A DNA stretch of 64,000 bases from Sinohyriopsis cumingii (Eukaryota; Mollusca; Bivalvia; Unionida; Unionidae): NCBI GenBank assembly GCA_028554795.2, contig JAPYKE020000552.1, positions 124,001-188,000 on the forward strand, given 5' to 3'. Each line of letters starts with the position of its first letter. The stretch's first letter is position 1. The position numbers were made by a program, and so were the translations under genes. Below the pieces are notes generated by a model, which was not told the origin of the DNA, did no database searches, and saw only the letters and a list, made by a program, of their open reading frames with translations. Below, piece after piece: positions 32,461 through 40,002 of the stretch.

Positions 32461-32877
32461 ATGTATCCAGTGTATCGAGGGGTTGCTCGACAGCGAGGAC
32501 ACGGCTTAGGAGATATATTAAAATCGGCCTTTCGTTCGGTGGCCCCGGTGTTGAAACCGATGGTGACACGCGGATTGCACGCCTTGAAAGATGCGGCACT
32601 GACGCAAGGCAAAGAATTTCTCCAAAATGTCATCATCGACAAACAAAACCCTAAAGAAGCCTTCATGAGGGCAGGCAAAAATGTCTTGCTGCAAACGGGC
32701 AAAGACATTTTAGGCCAACGAGAAACACCTATAAATGCCCTGCACGCTACCGAGTCAGGCATTCAGCAAGGACAAGGCAGAAAGAGACGACGAAGAAAAC
32801 ACCCTTTCACCAGACTTCAAGCGAGAAAGGCCAAGAAAAGAAGAACCGTTCGAGACTTAGACGTTTTCGATTATTGA
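32461..32877 (+). CDS. Basic Polinton virion protein between penton and MCP (138 aa)
   Basis: Starts MYPVYRGVARQRGHGLGDIL, a form (VYRG-x-QRGHGLG-hydrophobic-F) typical of the small protein encoded between penton and MCP in Polintons. A helical middle (KSAFRSVAPVLKPMVTRGL) is followed by a strongly basic tail (KRRRRKHPF, KAKKRR). It probably binds DNA or the inner capsid face; role not established. Intact in element 1; two decayed copies exist in element 2. Confidence 0.75.
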   Translation: MYPVYRGVARQRGHGLGDILKSAFRSVAPVLKPMVTRGLHALKDAALTQGKEFLQNVIIDKQNPKEAFMRAGKNVLLQTGKDILGQRETPINALHATESGIQQGQGRKRRRRKHPFTRLQARKAKKRRTVRDLDVFDY

Positions 32878-32893
32878 GAAAAGAGACAAAAAA

Positions 32894-34187
32894 ATGATGC
32901 ACCGAGAATCTTGCTCCAAGACGGAACTGGATCTGTTTGCCATGCCCCCCACGATGATGACGATGCAAGAATCCCAGTGGGTGGAATTTCACCCCGTCTC
33001 CTCACTGACCGATTCCGCTCCCATCGAGTTTGAAATCAAAGGACAGCCCGAAGATTACATCGATCTGAATAGCAGTTACTTGTACCTGAAAGTCAAAATT
33101 CAAGATAAGACTGGAGGTGCTATAGACGATGAAGCAGTAGCTCCCGTCAACAATTTCATGCATTCCTTGTTCAGTGGAGTGGACTTGTACTTGAATAACA
33201 AACTGGTCAGTAGCAGCATGGATACTTACCCTTATCGTGCCTACCTGGAAAATCTCTTGACGTACGGAATAGATGCCAAGAACACTCATCTCAATGCCTG
33301 TGTGGTATGGGAAGCTGACGAACCTACCAAGTTTGAAATATTGGAAACTGATGAAAAGAAAGACAACAATGATGGATTTCTAGAACGAAGAAAGAGAATC
33401 ACGGGAGCCGACACAAGTTTAGAACTGAAGATTCGTTTGCATTTGGACATGTGGTTGCAAGAAAAGTATTTGCTGAACGGGGTGGATGTCCGCCTGAGAC
33501 TGAATCGTAGCAGTGCCGCTTTCCATTTGATGGCTGATAGTGACGGTTACAAAACCAAAATCCTAGAAGCCAGACTCTACGTACGCCGTGTGGAAGTGTT
33601 ACCTAAAGTGGGAAACGACATCAGTCAGACGTTGAGCAGAACGACTGCCAAATATCCCATACGACGCGTGGAAGTGAAAACCTTCACCATTCCCAAGGGA
33701 CAGCGATCATCTGTTCCAAGGACAGTTACCCAAACGTTTGATCGTTGGTATCGTCGAGAATACAGCCTTCAACGGAGCTGCCGAAAAAAATCCTTTCTAC
33801 TTTCAACACTTTGGCGTGTCCAAAATCGAAGTCAGTCGCGATGGCAAGACCTTGTGTACCCGACCTTTCGAACCTGAATTTAAGAAGAAGAATTACTTGA
33901 GATCGTACTTGTCTTTGTACGAAGCCACCGGACAGTTAGGAACCAATACCAGTCACGGTATTACGTACGAGGATTATGCAGGAGGCTACGCTTTGTGGGC
34001 TTTCGATTTCACTCCAGACCAAGGCAGCGACGAGGGACATTTCCACCCTATAAAATCCGGCCAGATTCGTGTGGAAATTCAGTTTAAAGACCGAGACCCT
34101 GATGAAACGGTGAACGTCATCCTGTATGCAGAATTCGATAATACCATAGAAATCAACAGTTTGAGAGAAGTCATCCTAGATTACTAG
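32894..34187 (+). pseudogene. Major capsid protein (double jelly roll), 14-bp deletion
   Basis: Forms the capsid shell in Polintons. The start region has LDLFAMPPTM, SQWVEFHPVSSLTDSAPIEF and DDYID-like EDYIDLNSSYLYLKVK, the hallmark N-terminal jelly-roll strands of this MCP family. The last part includes HFGVSKIEVSRDGK and YEATGQLG. Compared with element 2, 14 bp are missing at about 33706 between two GATC words, consistent with a microhomology deletion, so the downstream half (from about 33738) is in another frame. The rest is open. About 430-436 codons in total, short for Polinton MCPs. Confidence 0.92.
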
Positions 34188-34192
34188 AAACC

Positions 34193-34276
34193 ATGGAAGA
34201 CTGTTATCCCTCTTTACCTAGTGGAGAAACTTTTAGTGTTGCATTGTTGTTAAAAAATGCTAGAGTTGTTGTTTAG
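34193..34276 (+). pseudogene. Remnant of the post-MCP gene (28 codons)
   Basis: Starts MEDCYPSLP in the same place, 5 nt after the MCP stop, as a 171-codon gene in element 2 (55874-56389, MEDFNECLY). Here only 28 codons remain before a stop, so it is probably a deletion remnant. Confidence 0.4.
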
Positions 34277-34292
34277 TGTTAAGTGATTTTTG

Positions 34293-34298
34293 AATAAA
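34293..34298 (+). terminator. Poly(A) signal after the capsid cluster
   Basis: AATAAA followed within 25 nt by a GT-rich stretch (TGTTGTGTTTTG). The same arrangement lies after the MCP of element 2 (56464-56469). This is the ordinary polyadenylation class, in contrast to the stem-loop class downstream. Confidence 0.65.
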
Positions 34299-34426
34299 AA
34301 ATGTTGTGTTTTGAAAAAAATGCCTTTGTCTTTTGTTTAGCTATAAGAATGTTGGATTGATGCTCTTTCATTTCTTACTATCCCTCTCATGACACTCACT
34401 AAACGTTGCGACTCAAAAACCGTGTG

Positions 34427-34466
34427 GGGGATGTTTTCCTTCACGTCCGCGCTTTGACTTTAAGAA
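34427..34466 (+). promoter_or_regulatory. Right-end promoter box, copy 1
   Basis: GGGGATGTTTTCCTTCACGT then CCGCGCTTT, followed by the TATA-like TTTAAGAA and, 50 nt on, the ATG at 34518. The box recurs before each right-end gene in both elements (35301, 36359, 36427, 56597, 57777). Confidence 0.75.
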
Positions 34467-34517
34467 CCGGGTTGTTTCCAGTCTAACCATCCATTGTCGA
34501 CTCATCCTCCTAAGAAG

Positions 34518-34874
34518 ATGTGCTCCAAACTAGCTAAACTCAACGAAGCCTACGTAAATTTGCATAGGGTCAGACACAGTCTGATACCGAAGCCAGAAGA
34601 AATAGAGAATGTGAGAATGTTAAAAATCACTGAAGACCTGATAGAAGAGCTCTTCAGAGACGAAATGAACAGGGAAAAAGAAGAATGGACAGAGAAGTAC
34701 AGACTTCAGAGACAGCAGCAACAACAACAACAAGAGCAGCAGCAGCAACCTGAAGCTGACAGAGGCTTTGTCGATTGTCGTATCGACACCAAAGAGTTCT
34801 TCTTCTCTTTCCGAAGAAGCAGACCTATCGCCAGAAAGTCTATCTTCAGAGGACATCGCATTCTTAGAAACTAA
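34518..34874 (+). CDS. Right-end gene 1, Q-rich helical protein (118 aa)
   Basis: Unrecognised. MCSKLAKLNEAYVNLHRVRH starts a leucine-rich helix, followed by a charged helix (EELFRDEMNREKEEWTEKYR), a polyglutamine stretch encoded by CAG/CAA, and a basic end. The first ATG is at 34518; the frame upstream lacks an ATG. The homologue in element 2 (56687) shares most of the sequence. It belongs to a tandem family with 35392 and 36517, sharing the promoter box and a stem-loop 3' end. Confidence 0.75.
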   Translation: MCSKLAKLNEAYVNLHRVRHSLIPKPEEIENVRMLKITEDLIEELFRDEMNREKEEWTEKYRLQRQQQQQQQEQQQQPEADRGFVDCRIDTKEFFFSFRRSRPIARKSIFRGHRILRN

Positions 34875-34916
34875 AAAGAATGCCATAGCAAAACAAAAAA
34901 AAAACAAAAAAAAAAC

Positions 34917-34932
34917 AGCCCTTTTCGGGGCT
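34917..34932 (+). terminator. Histone-type 3' stem-loop after right-end gene 1
   Basis: AGCCCTTTTCGGGGCT: 6-bp stem closed by one T-G wobble, TTTC loop, preceded by AAAAAAC, followed by ACCCA and CTAGAAAAGAAAT, then GATTTGCCAAT. It begins 42 nt after the stop codon. Confidence 0.85.
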
Positions 34933-34939
34933 ACCCAAT

Positions 34940-35300
34940 ACTCTAGAAAAGAAATAACAATCGATTTGCCAATGTGTGTAGGTAGAGTAGTGTGAAAATA
35001 AACACTAACTCTTTTTTAAAAAAATGTGAGGGTATGTGTTTGTGTGTTTGTGTTTGTAAGTGGTTAAGTAAGTTGGTATGGATAGTAGATTAAAATGATG
35101 TCTTTTTTTTTGGTGTTTGAGGTGTAAATTTGGGCTTAGATTGGATTGCTTTGCGTATGTGGATAGTCTATTGAAGTGATTTATAAAAAATTTTAAAATA
35201 GTGATGGGTAGCATAAAAAAGTGAGTGAGTGTTTCTTTTAGGTCCGCGCGTTGTTGTTTTTTTTGGTTATGATCTAGGTAAGATCAATTTTATGTTTTTA
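34940..35300 (+). other. Intergenic, GT-rich, with partial promoter copy
   Basis: Post-stem-loop spacer with GTGTTTGT-rich sequence. At about 35239-35253 (TTAGGTCCGCGCGTTG) it has a truncated copy of the promoter box, followed by GATCTAGGTAAGATCAATTTTA, the same linker found at 36400-36420. No gene seen. Confidence 0.55.
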
Positions 35301-35340
35301 GGGGCATGTTTTCCATCACGTCCGCGCTTTCAATATAAAT
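35301..35340 (+). promoter_or_regulatory. Right-end promoter box, copy 2
   Basis: GGGGCATGTTTTCCATCACG then TCCGCGCTTT, followed by TATAAAT at 35334-35340, 52 nt before the ATG at 35392. This copy has the clearest TATA box. Confidence 0.75.
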
Positions 35341-35391
35341 TGAAACTCGTTCGGCAGTCCAGCTACCCTTGTTGATTGATCAACACCAAAA

Positions 35392-35769
35392 ATGAACACG
35401 AGACTGGAGAAACTGTTGGAACTTCATGTGCATCTGGAATATGCCAGGCGCATATTAAATGAACTGGCCGCGGAAGCCATTGTGGAGGAGGGAAGGATAA
35501 GAGAGGAGGAGGAAAGAAGAAACAAAGAAGAGGAGGAGAGAAGATATAAAGAAGAAGAGGAAAGAAGATACAAAGAGGAGGAGAGAAGATACAAAGAAGA
35601 GGAGGAGGAGGAAAAGGAGAGAAGAAGAAGAAATTTCAGAATCCCAGAGAGCGAAAATTGGGATTCTGAAGCGACATATCCTGCCTCTGCTCTCTCCCCC
35701 AAAAAGGTAAAAAGTAACTGGGGGACAAGATGTGTATGCGGCGCCAGGCCTGGAAGGTGCCACCATTAA
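35392..35769 (+). CDS. Right-end gene 2, charged coiled coil with CxC...CHH tail (125 aa)
   Basis: LEKLLELHVHLEYARRILNE gives a leucine helix like that of right-end gene 1, followed by five RRYKEEEE-type repeats (a long charged single helix) and a tail ending CVCGARPGRCHH. That cysteine/histidine tail is conserved at the end of the element 2 gene at 56687-57183, suggesting a small metal site. Unknown function. Promoter box upstream, histone-type stem-loop 31 nt downstream. Confidence 0.75.
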   Translation: MNTRLEKLLELHVHLEYARRILNELAAEAIVEEGRIREEEERRNKEEEERRYKEEEERRYKEEERRYKEEEEEEKERRRRNFRIPESENWDSEATYPASALSPKKVKSNWGTRCVCGARPGRCHH

Positions 35770-35800
35770 CCAGGTGTCCATGAAGTTCCCAAAAAAAACC

Positions 35801-35816
35801 AGCCCTTTTCAGGGCT
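35801..35816 (+). terminator. Histone-type 3' stem-loop after right-end gene 2
   Basis: AGCCCTTTTCAGGGCT: perfect 6-bp stem with TTTC loop, preceded by AAAAACC and followed by ACCCA, then CTAGAAAAGAAAT and CAATTTGCCAAT. It begins 31 nt after the stop. Confidence 0.9.
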
Positions 35817-35869
35817 ACCCAATACTCTAGAAAAGAAATAACCGTCAATTTGCCAATGTGTAGGTAGAG

Positions 35870-36358
35870 TAGTGTGAATATAAACACTAACTCTTTTTTA
35901 AGATAGTGTGAGGGTATGTGTTTGTGTGTTGGTGCTTGTAAGAGCTAAGGTATGTTTGTGGGAATAGTAGATTATGGGTTTCTTTATTGTTTCTTAGCGT
36001 AGGTGAAGAGTATAGTTAGGGTTCTGTAAGCGCTCACGTACGATTGTGTGGATAGTAGATTATGGATTTTGTTTATTGTTTCTTAGCGTATGTGTTTGTG
36101 TGTTTGTGTTTGTGTGTTTGTGTTTGTACCCGCTCACGTACGATTGTGTGAATAGTAGATTATGGATTTGTTTATTGTTTCTTAGAGTATGTGGAGAGTA
36201 TAGTTTGGGTTTTGTAAGCGCTCACGTACGATTGTGAGGATAGTAGATTATGGATTTTGTTTATTGTTTCTTAGCGTATGTGGAGAGTATAGTTTGGGTT
36301 TTTATTATATGAAATGAGAAAGTATAGTTTGGGTTTTATTATATGAAATGAAAAAGTA
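35870..36358 (+). repeat. Intergenic tandem repeats (GTGTGGATAGTAGATTATGG units)
   Basis: Three diverged copies of an approximately 90-130-bp unit containing CGCTCACGTACGATTGTG, GGATAGTAGATTATGGATTT and TTTATTGTTTCTTAG, with GTGTTTGT stretches. Element 2 has a related array with 42-bp period in the same place. Small open frames here are artefacts of the repeat. Confidence 0.7.
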
Positions 36359-36468
36359 AGGGATGTTTTCCTTCACGTCCGCGCGTTGTTTGGTCATGAT
36401 CTAGGTAAGATCAATTTTACGTTTTAGGGGGATGTTTTCCTTCACGTACGCGCTTTAAGTATAAGAAC
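36359..36468 (+). promoter_or_regulatory. Right-end promoter box, duplicated copy 3
   Basis: Two boxes in tandem: GGGATGTTTTCCTTCACGTC then CGCGCG (36359-36387), a linker GATCTAGGTAAGATC, and a second GGGGGATGTTTTCCTTCACG then TACGCGCTTT (36426-36456), followed by TATAAGAA at about 36459. The ATG at 36517 is about 50 nt later. Confidence 0.7.
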
Positions 36469-36516
36469 CCACAGTATTCGTCGTTCAAACCATTCTGCAA
36501 AGAATAAAAAAAGAAG

Positions 36517-36903
36517 ATGGCTTCTAACCAAATGGACAAAATACAAACATTACAAGACGTTTTAGACAACTTAGGAATGATGGAGCAGATGTTGATAAGA
36601 CTGGTTGAAGACCATTAATCCTATAGTCCCCATCGTGTAAAGATGGAAATTAATAACTTAAAAAAGGTAAAGGACAAGATTAGTGGTGTCATGAAAGAGA
36701 TAAAGGAGGAGAAGGAGGATGAAGAGGAAAGAATAAGAATAAGCAAATGGAACGAAAATATTGAAAAAGAAGAAGAAAATGAGAAGAGGAAGAAAGAAGA
36801 GGAGGAAGAGAAGAAGAAAGAAGAGCAGGAGAAAAAGAAAGAGAAGAAGAGAAAGAGTGTTGGAGATAAAATAAGAACTTGGTGGAGAAAAAGAAGAAAT
36901 TAG
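36517..36903 (+). CDS. Right-end gene 3, lysine/glutamate helix with cationic amphipathic end
   Basis: One frame with an in-frame TAA at 36616-36618 (codon 34). Before it, MASNQMDKIQTLQDVLDNLG is a leucine helix like the starts of right-end genes 1 and 2. After it the ATG at 36643 begins a K/E-rich coiled coil ending KSVGDKIRTWWRKRRN, a cationic amphipathic helix. Element 2's gene in this position also ends with such a helix (GLLGKVRNWMKNWRK). Either the first 34 codons are a separate small frame or the gene has one nonsense codon. It ends 26 nt before a histone-type stem-loop in the right TIR. Confidence 0.6.
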
Positions 36904-36919
36904 AAGCAGAAGAAGAAGA

Positions 36920-37294
36920 AAACCCAAAGGTCCTTTTCAGGGCCAGCCATATTTCTCGAAAAGAGATAGCCTTTCCATTGCCTACCCCTTTTTTAAAAAA
37001 TTTTAAAAAAAAAAACAAAAAAATCCCATATTCAATTCCCCTTGTCCCTAAACAAGCCCAAACTCTATTCCCCATGTTAAATTCCCCTTGTACGTAGAGT
37101 GACCCACGATTTTTCGCCATGTTAAATTTCCCTTGTACGTAAAGTAACCCACGATTTATTCCCATGTTAATTCCCATTGTACGTAATCTGACCCACGATT
37201 TTTCGCCATGTTAAATTCCCATTGTACGTAGAGTGTCCCAGGGTGGTTTGTAATGCTAATTCCCATTGTACGTAGGGTATCCCCATTTACTACT
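36920..37294 (-). repeat. Element 1 right terminal inverted repeat
   Basis: Inverted copy of 20290-20661. Contains the outward-facing stem-loop at its inner edge, the poly-A tract (poly-T in the other orientation), the five 44-bp units and the terminus TTTACTACT. Confidence 0.95.
36929..36944 (+). terminator. Histone-type 3' stem-loop in right TIR of element 1
   Basis: GGTCCTTTTCAGGGCC: 6-bp stem with one T-G wobble relative to the left copy, TTTC loop, CCCAAA before, AGCCA after, then CTCGAAAAGAGAT. It begins 26 nt after the stop of right-end gene 3 and faces outward. Confidence 0.85.
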
Positions 37295-37300
37295 CTTATA
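37295..37300. repeat. Target-site duplication of element 1, right copy (CTTATA)
   Basis: Direct repeat of 20284-20289, immediately after the terminal TTTACTACT. Confidence 0.95.
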
Positions 37301-37770
37301 TTTACGTTGAAACTGACTATAAGCCTAATCATTTGGTTATTTTTGCAGAATCACTTAACTGCTATAAAATAAAATATTGTTTTAATACTTATTCTGCTTA
37401 TTCGGAATCTAAATGAAAACAGGCAGCAGGCTTAAAATACATTGCTCACAATTATTTTGCCTGAAATTGACACAGTTTTTTGAGAAACAAATGCTAACGA
37501 TATAGCATTTACTGGAAGCAACATTTTGTTATAGTTATTTGCTTCTGATGGATTGGTACAACACACAACCGGCGGCTACATGCGCTCTGGACGTATCAGG
37601 TTACATTTACATATTACGGACATTTACCATAACACAATTTAGTTAATTCTGTAGAAGACAATACTAAATTCTGCATTAAAATACTGCATGAAAAACTGGT
37701 GATTTCGAACTAAATGTTAAAGGATAGATTTGATTACTTGTTGAAGCATTGATAGTAATTAATATGATTG
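37301..37770. other. Host spacer between the two elements
   Basis: 470 bp of AT-rich host DNA with no gene or repeat that I recognise. It shows that the two Polintons are separate insertions and not one composite element. Confidence 0.85.
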
Positions 37771-37776
37771 TAGCTT
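37771..37776. repeat. Target-site duplication of element 2, left copy (TAGCTT)
   Basis: TAGCTT precedes AGTAGTAATATGG and is repeated at 58874-58879. Confidence 0.95.
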
Positions 37777-38188
37777 AGTAGTAATATGGGATACTCTGGA
37801 GACAATGGGACTTTAATGTTAAAATAGGGGGGTTGTACCCTGGCCACAAGGGGAATTTAACATGGGGAAATTTAACAGGGATGGGACTATAGAGCGACAA
37901 GGGAAATTTAACATGGGGACTTTAAGAAGGATGGGACTATAGAGCGACAAGGGAAAGAGAGCGTCTGACGTCACGGTAGGGGAGATTGGTAACACTGTAG
38001 CAGCTAGTGGCAGGTGACGTTACAGGACTGAGCAAAGAGCGGAGTGTACAGAGAGAATACATACAAGACGTACATTGTATAATGCATACAGACAACATTT
38101 TTTTCAAAAAAAAATTGTTTGGGAGTTAGGCAAGAAAGCAAATTTCTTTTCGAGAGATAGGAGGGGCCCTGAAAAGGCCCTTGGGTTT
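37777..38188 (+). repeat. Element 2 left terminal inverted repeat
   Basis: Inverted copy of 58474-58873. It has subterminal units with core GACAAGGGAAATTTAACATG (at 37801, 37845, 37896 and 37946; spacing 44, 51, 50), a CRE-like TGACGTCA at about 37973 and TGACGTTA at about 38017 (TGACGTCA in the right copy), and an outward stem-loop at its inner edge. Confidence 0.92.
38164..38180 (-). terminator. Histone-type 3' stem-loop in left TIR of element 2 (decayed)
   Basis: On the minus strand GGGCCTTTTCAGGGCCCC follows CCCAA. One stem pair is lost relative to the canonical form, though an alternative 5-bp stem is possible. CTCGAAAAGAAAT follows. It starts about 19 nt after the stop of the terminal gene. 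Confidence 0.65.
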
Positions 38189-38198
38189 ATGTTAAAAC

Positions 38199-38384
38199 TT
38201 ATTTCATGTTAACGTAGAGAGTAATGCTTAGGTCTTCTTCTTTTCCTGAAACTTTGTCTTTAAACAACCTTGCCTCTCCACGTAGATTCTTTTCTTCCAA
38301 AGGCTTGTATCTGTCATCCAGACAATAGTCCGACCGGAACAGCATTGAAGAGACTAGAGTAGAGGATTCCACGTTGGTCCACAT
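38199..38384 (-). CDS. Left terminal small protein, element 2 copy (61 aa)
   Basis: MWTNVESSTLVSSMLFRSD matches the start of the element 1 gene at 20677-20913; the remainder is charged and diverged. TATAAATA is conserved upstream on the minus strand (about 38434-38441), with the stem-loop downstream. It is one of the few open frames in element 2. Function unknown. Confidence 0.6.
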   Translation of the reverse strand: MWTNVESSTLVSSMLFRSDYCLDDRYKPLEEKNLRGEARLFKDKVSGKEEDLSITLYVNMK

Positions 38385-38602
38385 CTTGGTGACGAGAACA
38401 GGTGAAGGAATGCAGCGAACTGCGGTTATTTATAGGCGAAGGGAGGATCGACACGGATTAAGTTCATTGACCAATCCAAACACGCGTTACAAAATTCAGT
38501 CACCCCACGTCCAATCCGAAGAGACCAGTCTGTGACGTCACATTCCCTATAATAGAGTCGCTAGCGTCTGTGCGCAGTCAATCCATGCGACAGTTTTCAA
38601 AC
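38385..38602. promoter_or_regulatory. Divergent promoter of element 2 left-end genes
   Basis: CCAATCC (38471 and 38511), CRE TGACGTCA (38533-38540), plus-strand TATAATAG (38548) and minus-strand TATAAATA, in the same order as in element 1. Confidence 0.7.
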
Positions 38603-39196
38603 ATGACGGAAACTCAGAAGACGATGAATTGGGGTGCACCGGCCATGGCAACGAAACGCGATGGAATAGCATCGACTACCCAAGTGAACCCAGACTTACT
38701 TCCAGAAAAGGTGAATTTAAATTGGAATTTTGTGGATTTTCTTACCTCGCAAGAATTGGTTCTGGAACCAGTACCTTCGCCACTTTCTCCTTCTTTACCA
38801 CACGTGTAGAATTGTTAACACAGACAGAAAGATGAATTGGAGAAATTTATACAACAGCAAAAGGAAGCAGAACAAGCTTTTCTCCTACAGCAGCAAGAAG
38901 AAGAGGTAAGAAGGAAACAAAAAGAAGAAGCAGCAAAGAAACAAGGATGTGAAAATCAAACGGTCACGATACTGTTAGACATTTTAGCGGAGTTAAGACG
39001 TCTGAAACAAATGTATCAGACTTCTTTATTACGACCGAAGAGAAAAAGGCCTTCCCGAGCTAAACAACCCAATCCTGTGACTACGCCTGCCATACCACCC
39101 TTAGTGATTTCTACCAAATCATCATCGACAGTACTCAATCCAGAAGTAGGCCTTGGCCGTGGCAAAGGCTTAAGACAGATAAAGTTGATTGTTTGA
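38603..39196 (+). pseudogene. Q-rich coiled-coil protein, element 2 copy with two stops
   Basis: Same frame throughout as the element 1 gene, with in-frame TAG at 38807-38809 and TAA at 38816-38818. It keeps NFVDFLTSQE, the leucine helix LLDILAELRRLKQMYQTSL and the GLGRGKGLRQIKLI end. The polyglutamine part is shorter than in element 1. A canonical stem-loop follows 18 nt after the stop. Confidence 0.85.
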
Positions 39197-39214
39197 ATCA
39201 ATAAATTACCCAAA

Positions 39215-39230
39215 GGCCCTTTTCAGGGCC
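39215..39230 (+). terminator. Histone-type 3' stem-loop after Q-rich gene (element 2)
   Basis: GGCCCTTTTCAGGGCC preceded by CCCAAA and followed by ACCCA: every position of the histone-type core is intact although the gene itself is dead. A purine block CTAAAAGAGAT follows. It begins 18 nt after the stop. Confidence 0.9.
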
Positions 39231-39472
39231 ACCCATTTCTCTCTAAAAGAGATAGTATTTCAATTGCCAACATCAATTAAAACTCAAAAAGCCCTTTTTT
39301 ACCCTTATGGTACGTGTGAATGTATGAGTGCGTGAGTGTCGATTCTTATTTTAAAAATCAAAACCAAGAGACACTTAAGTTTTATGACAGGTCTATTCTG
39401 GTGCAAATTTTTTACAATCCAATTCACAACATAGCACTTAAAAAAGTTCATATGCTTCTTCTGTGTCTGTTT

Positions 39473-39865
39473 TCACTCTCTCTGTTTCTTTAATGTCTTC
39501 ACTTTCACAGCTTTTTCCTCCTCTTCATCCTCATTTTCTTCCCTACTTTTCTTCTCCTGCTTCTGTTTCTTCACGTGTCTGGGTTCTTCCTGTTCTTCCT
39601 CTCCAGATTCCCTCTCTTCTTGCTCCTCTTGTTTCTTAGGGCATTCTGAAGACCAACGTCCTTTTGTCTCTTCTAGCCCCTGTTTTGCTTTTTTGACTAT
39701 CTGGACACTCTGAAGACCAATGTCCTTTATTCTTACAGATATAGCAAGTATCTTGACTTTTATCTCGAAAGGAAGGAGAGTAGTCCGTCGGCTTGTCTGA
39801 AGCAAATTTTCTAATGACCCTCGCAAAACTCTGATGAAAAGTTCGATCTGTGTAGTCTCTCCCAT
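39473..39865 (-). pseudogene. Zinc-knuckle protein, element 2 copy, frameshifted
   Basis: The start MGETTQIEL corresponds to the chosen start in element 1. The first knuckle survives (CYICKNKGHWSSEC) in a shifted frame; the second has lost its first half, leaving GRWSSEC. The DSSEEER repeats of element 1 are absent. The tail is K/E-rich. Confidence 0.8.
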
Positions 39866-40002
39866 CGTTTTGCTCAGTTTGAGAGTGAAATGAATAGTGG
39901 AAGGACAAGACACACACCCTTTATACATACGCTGGTCTGCCATGGATATAAAGTGACCCATGGTGTTTTTCACATGTAGTCATTTTACTTTTTTCAGTCA
40001 AG

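Larger units (their letters stand above)
20290..37294 (+). mobile_element. Polinton/Maverick element 1 (17,005 bp, young, partly broken)
   Basis: A complete element with inverted termini beginning AGTAGTAA, perfect 6-bp target-site duplication, and the Polinton core gene set: protein-primed PolB, FtsK/HerA ATPase, chromodomain integrase, penton and double-jelly-roll MCP. The two inverted repeats are almost identical (differences mainly in a poly-T tract and a couple of point changes), so insertion is recent or the ends were homogenised. PolB, integrase and MCP carry frameshifting lesions, so this copy is not autonomous as sequenced unless some lesions are assembly errors. Unlike most Polintons it shows no adenain protease gene. 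Confidence 0.97.

Noticed and set aside
34768..34995. Alternative frame overlapping right-end gene 1 and its stem-loop
   Set aside because: The 34518 frame is the one conserved in element 2; this frame runs through the stem-loop and is a shadow.
36046..36237. Small plus-strand frame rich in C, V and L
   Set aside because: It is a translation of GT-rich intergenic repeats with no conservation in element 2.
20677..37294. Long minus-strand frames opposite polB, ATPase, penton and MCP
   Set aside because: All are shadows of well-supported plus-strand genes.
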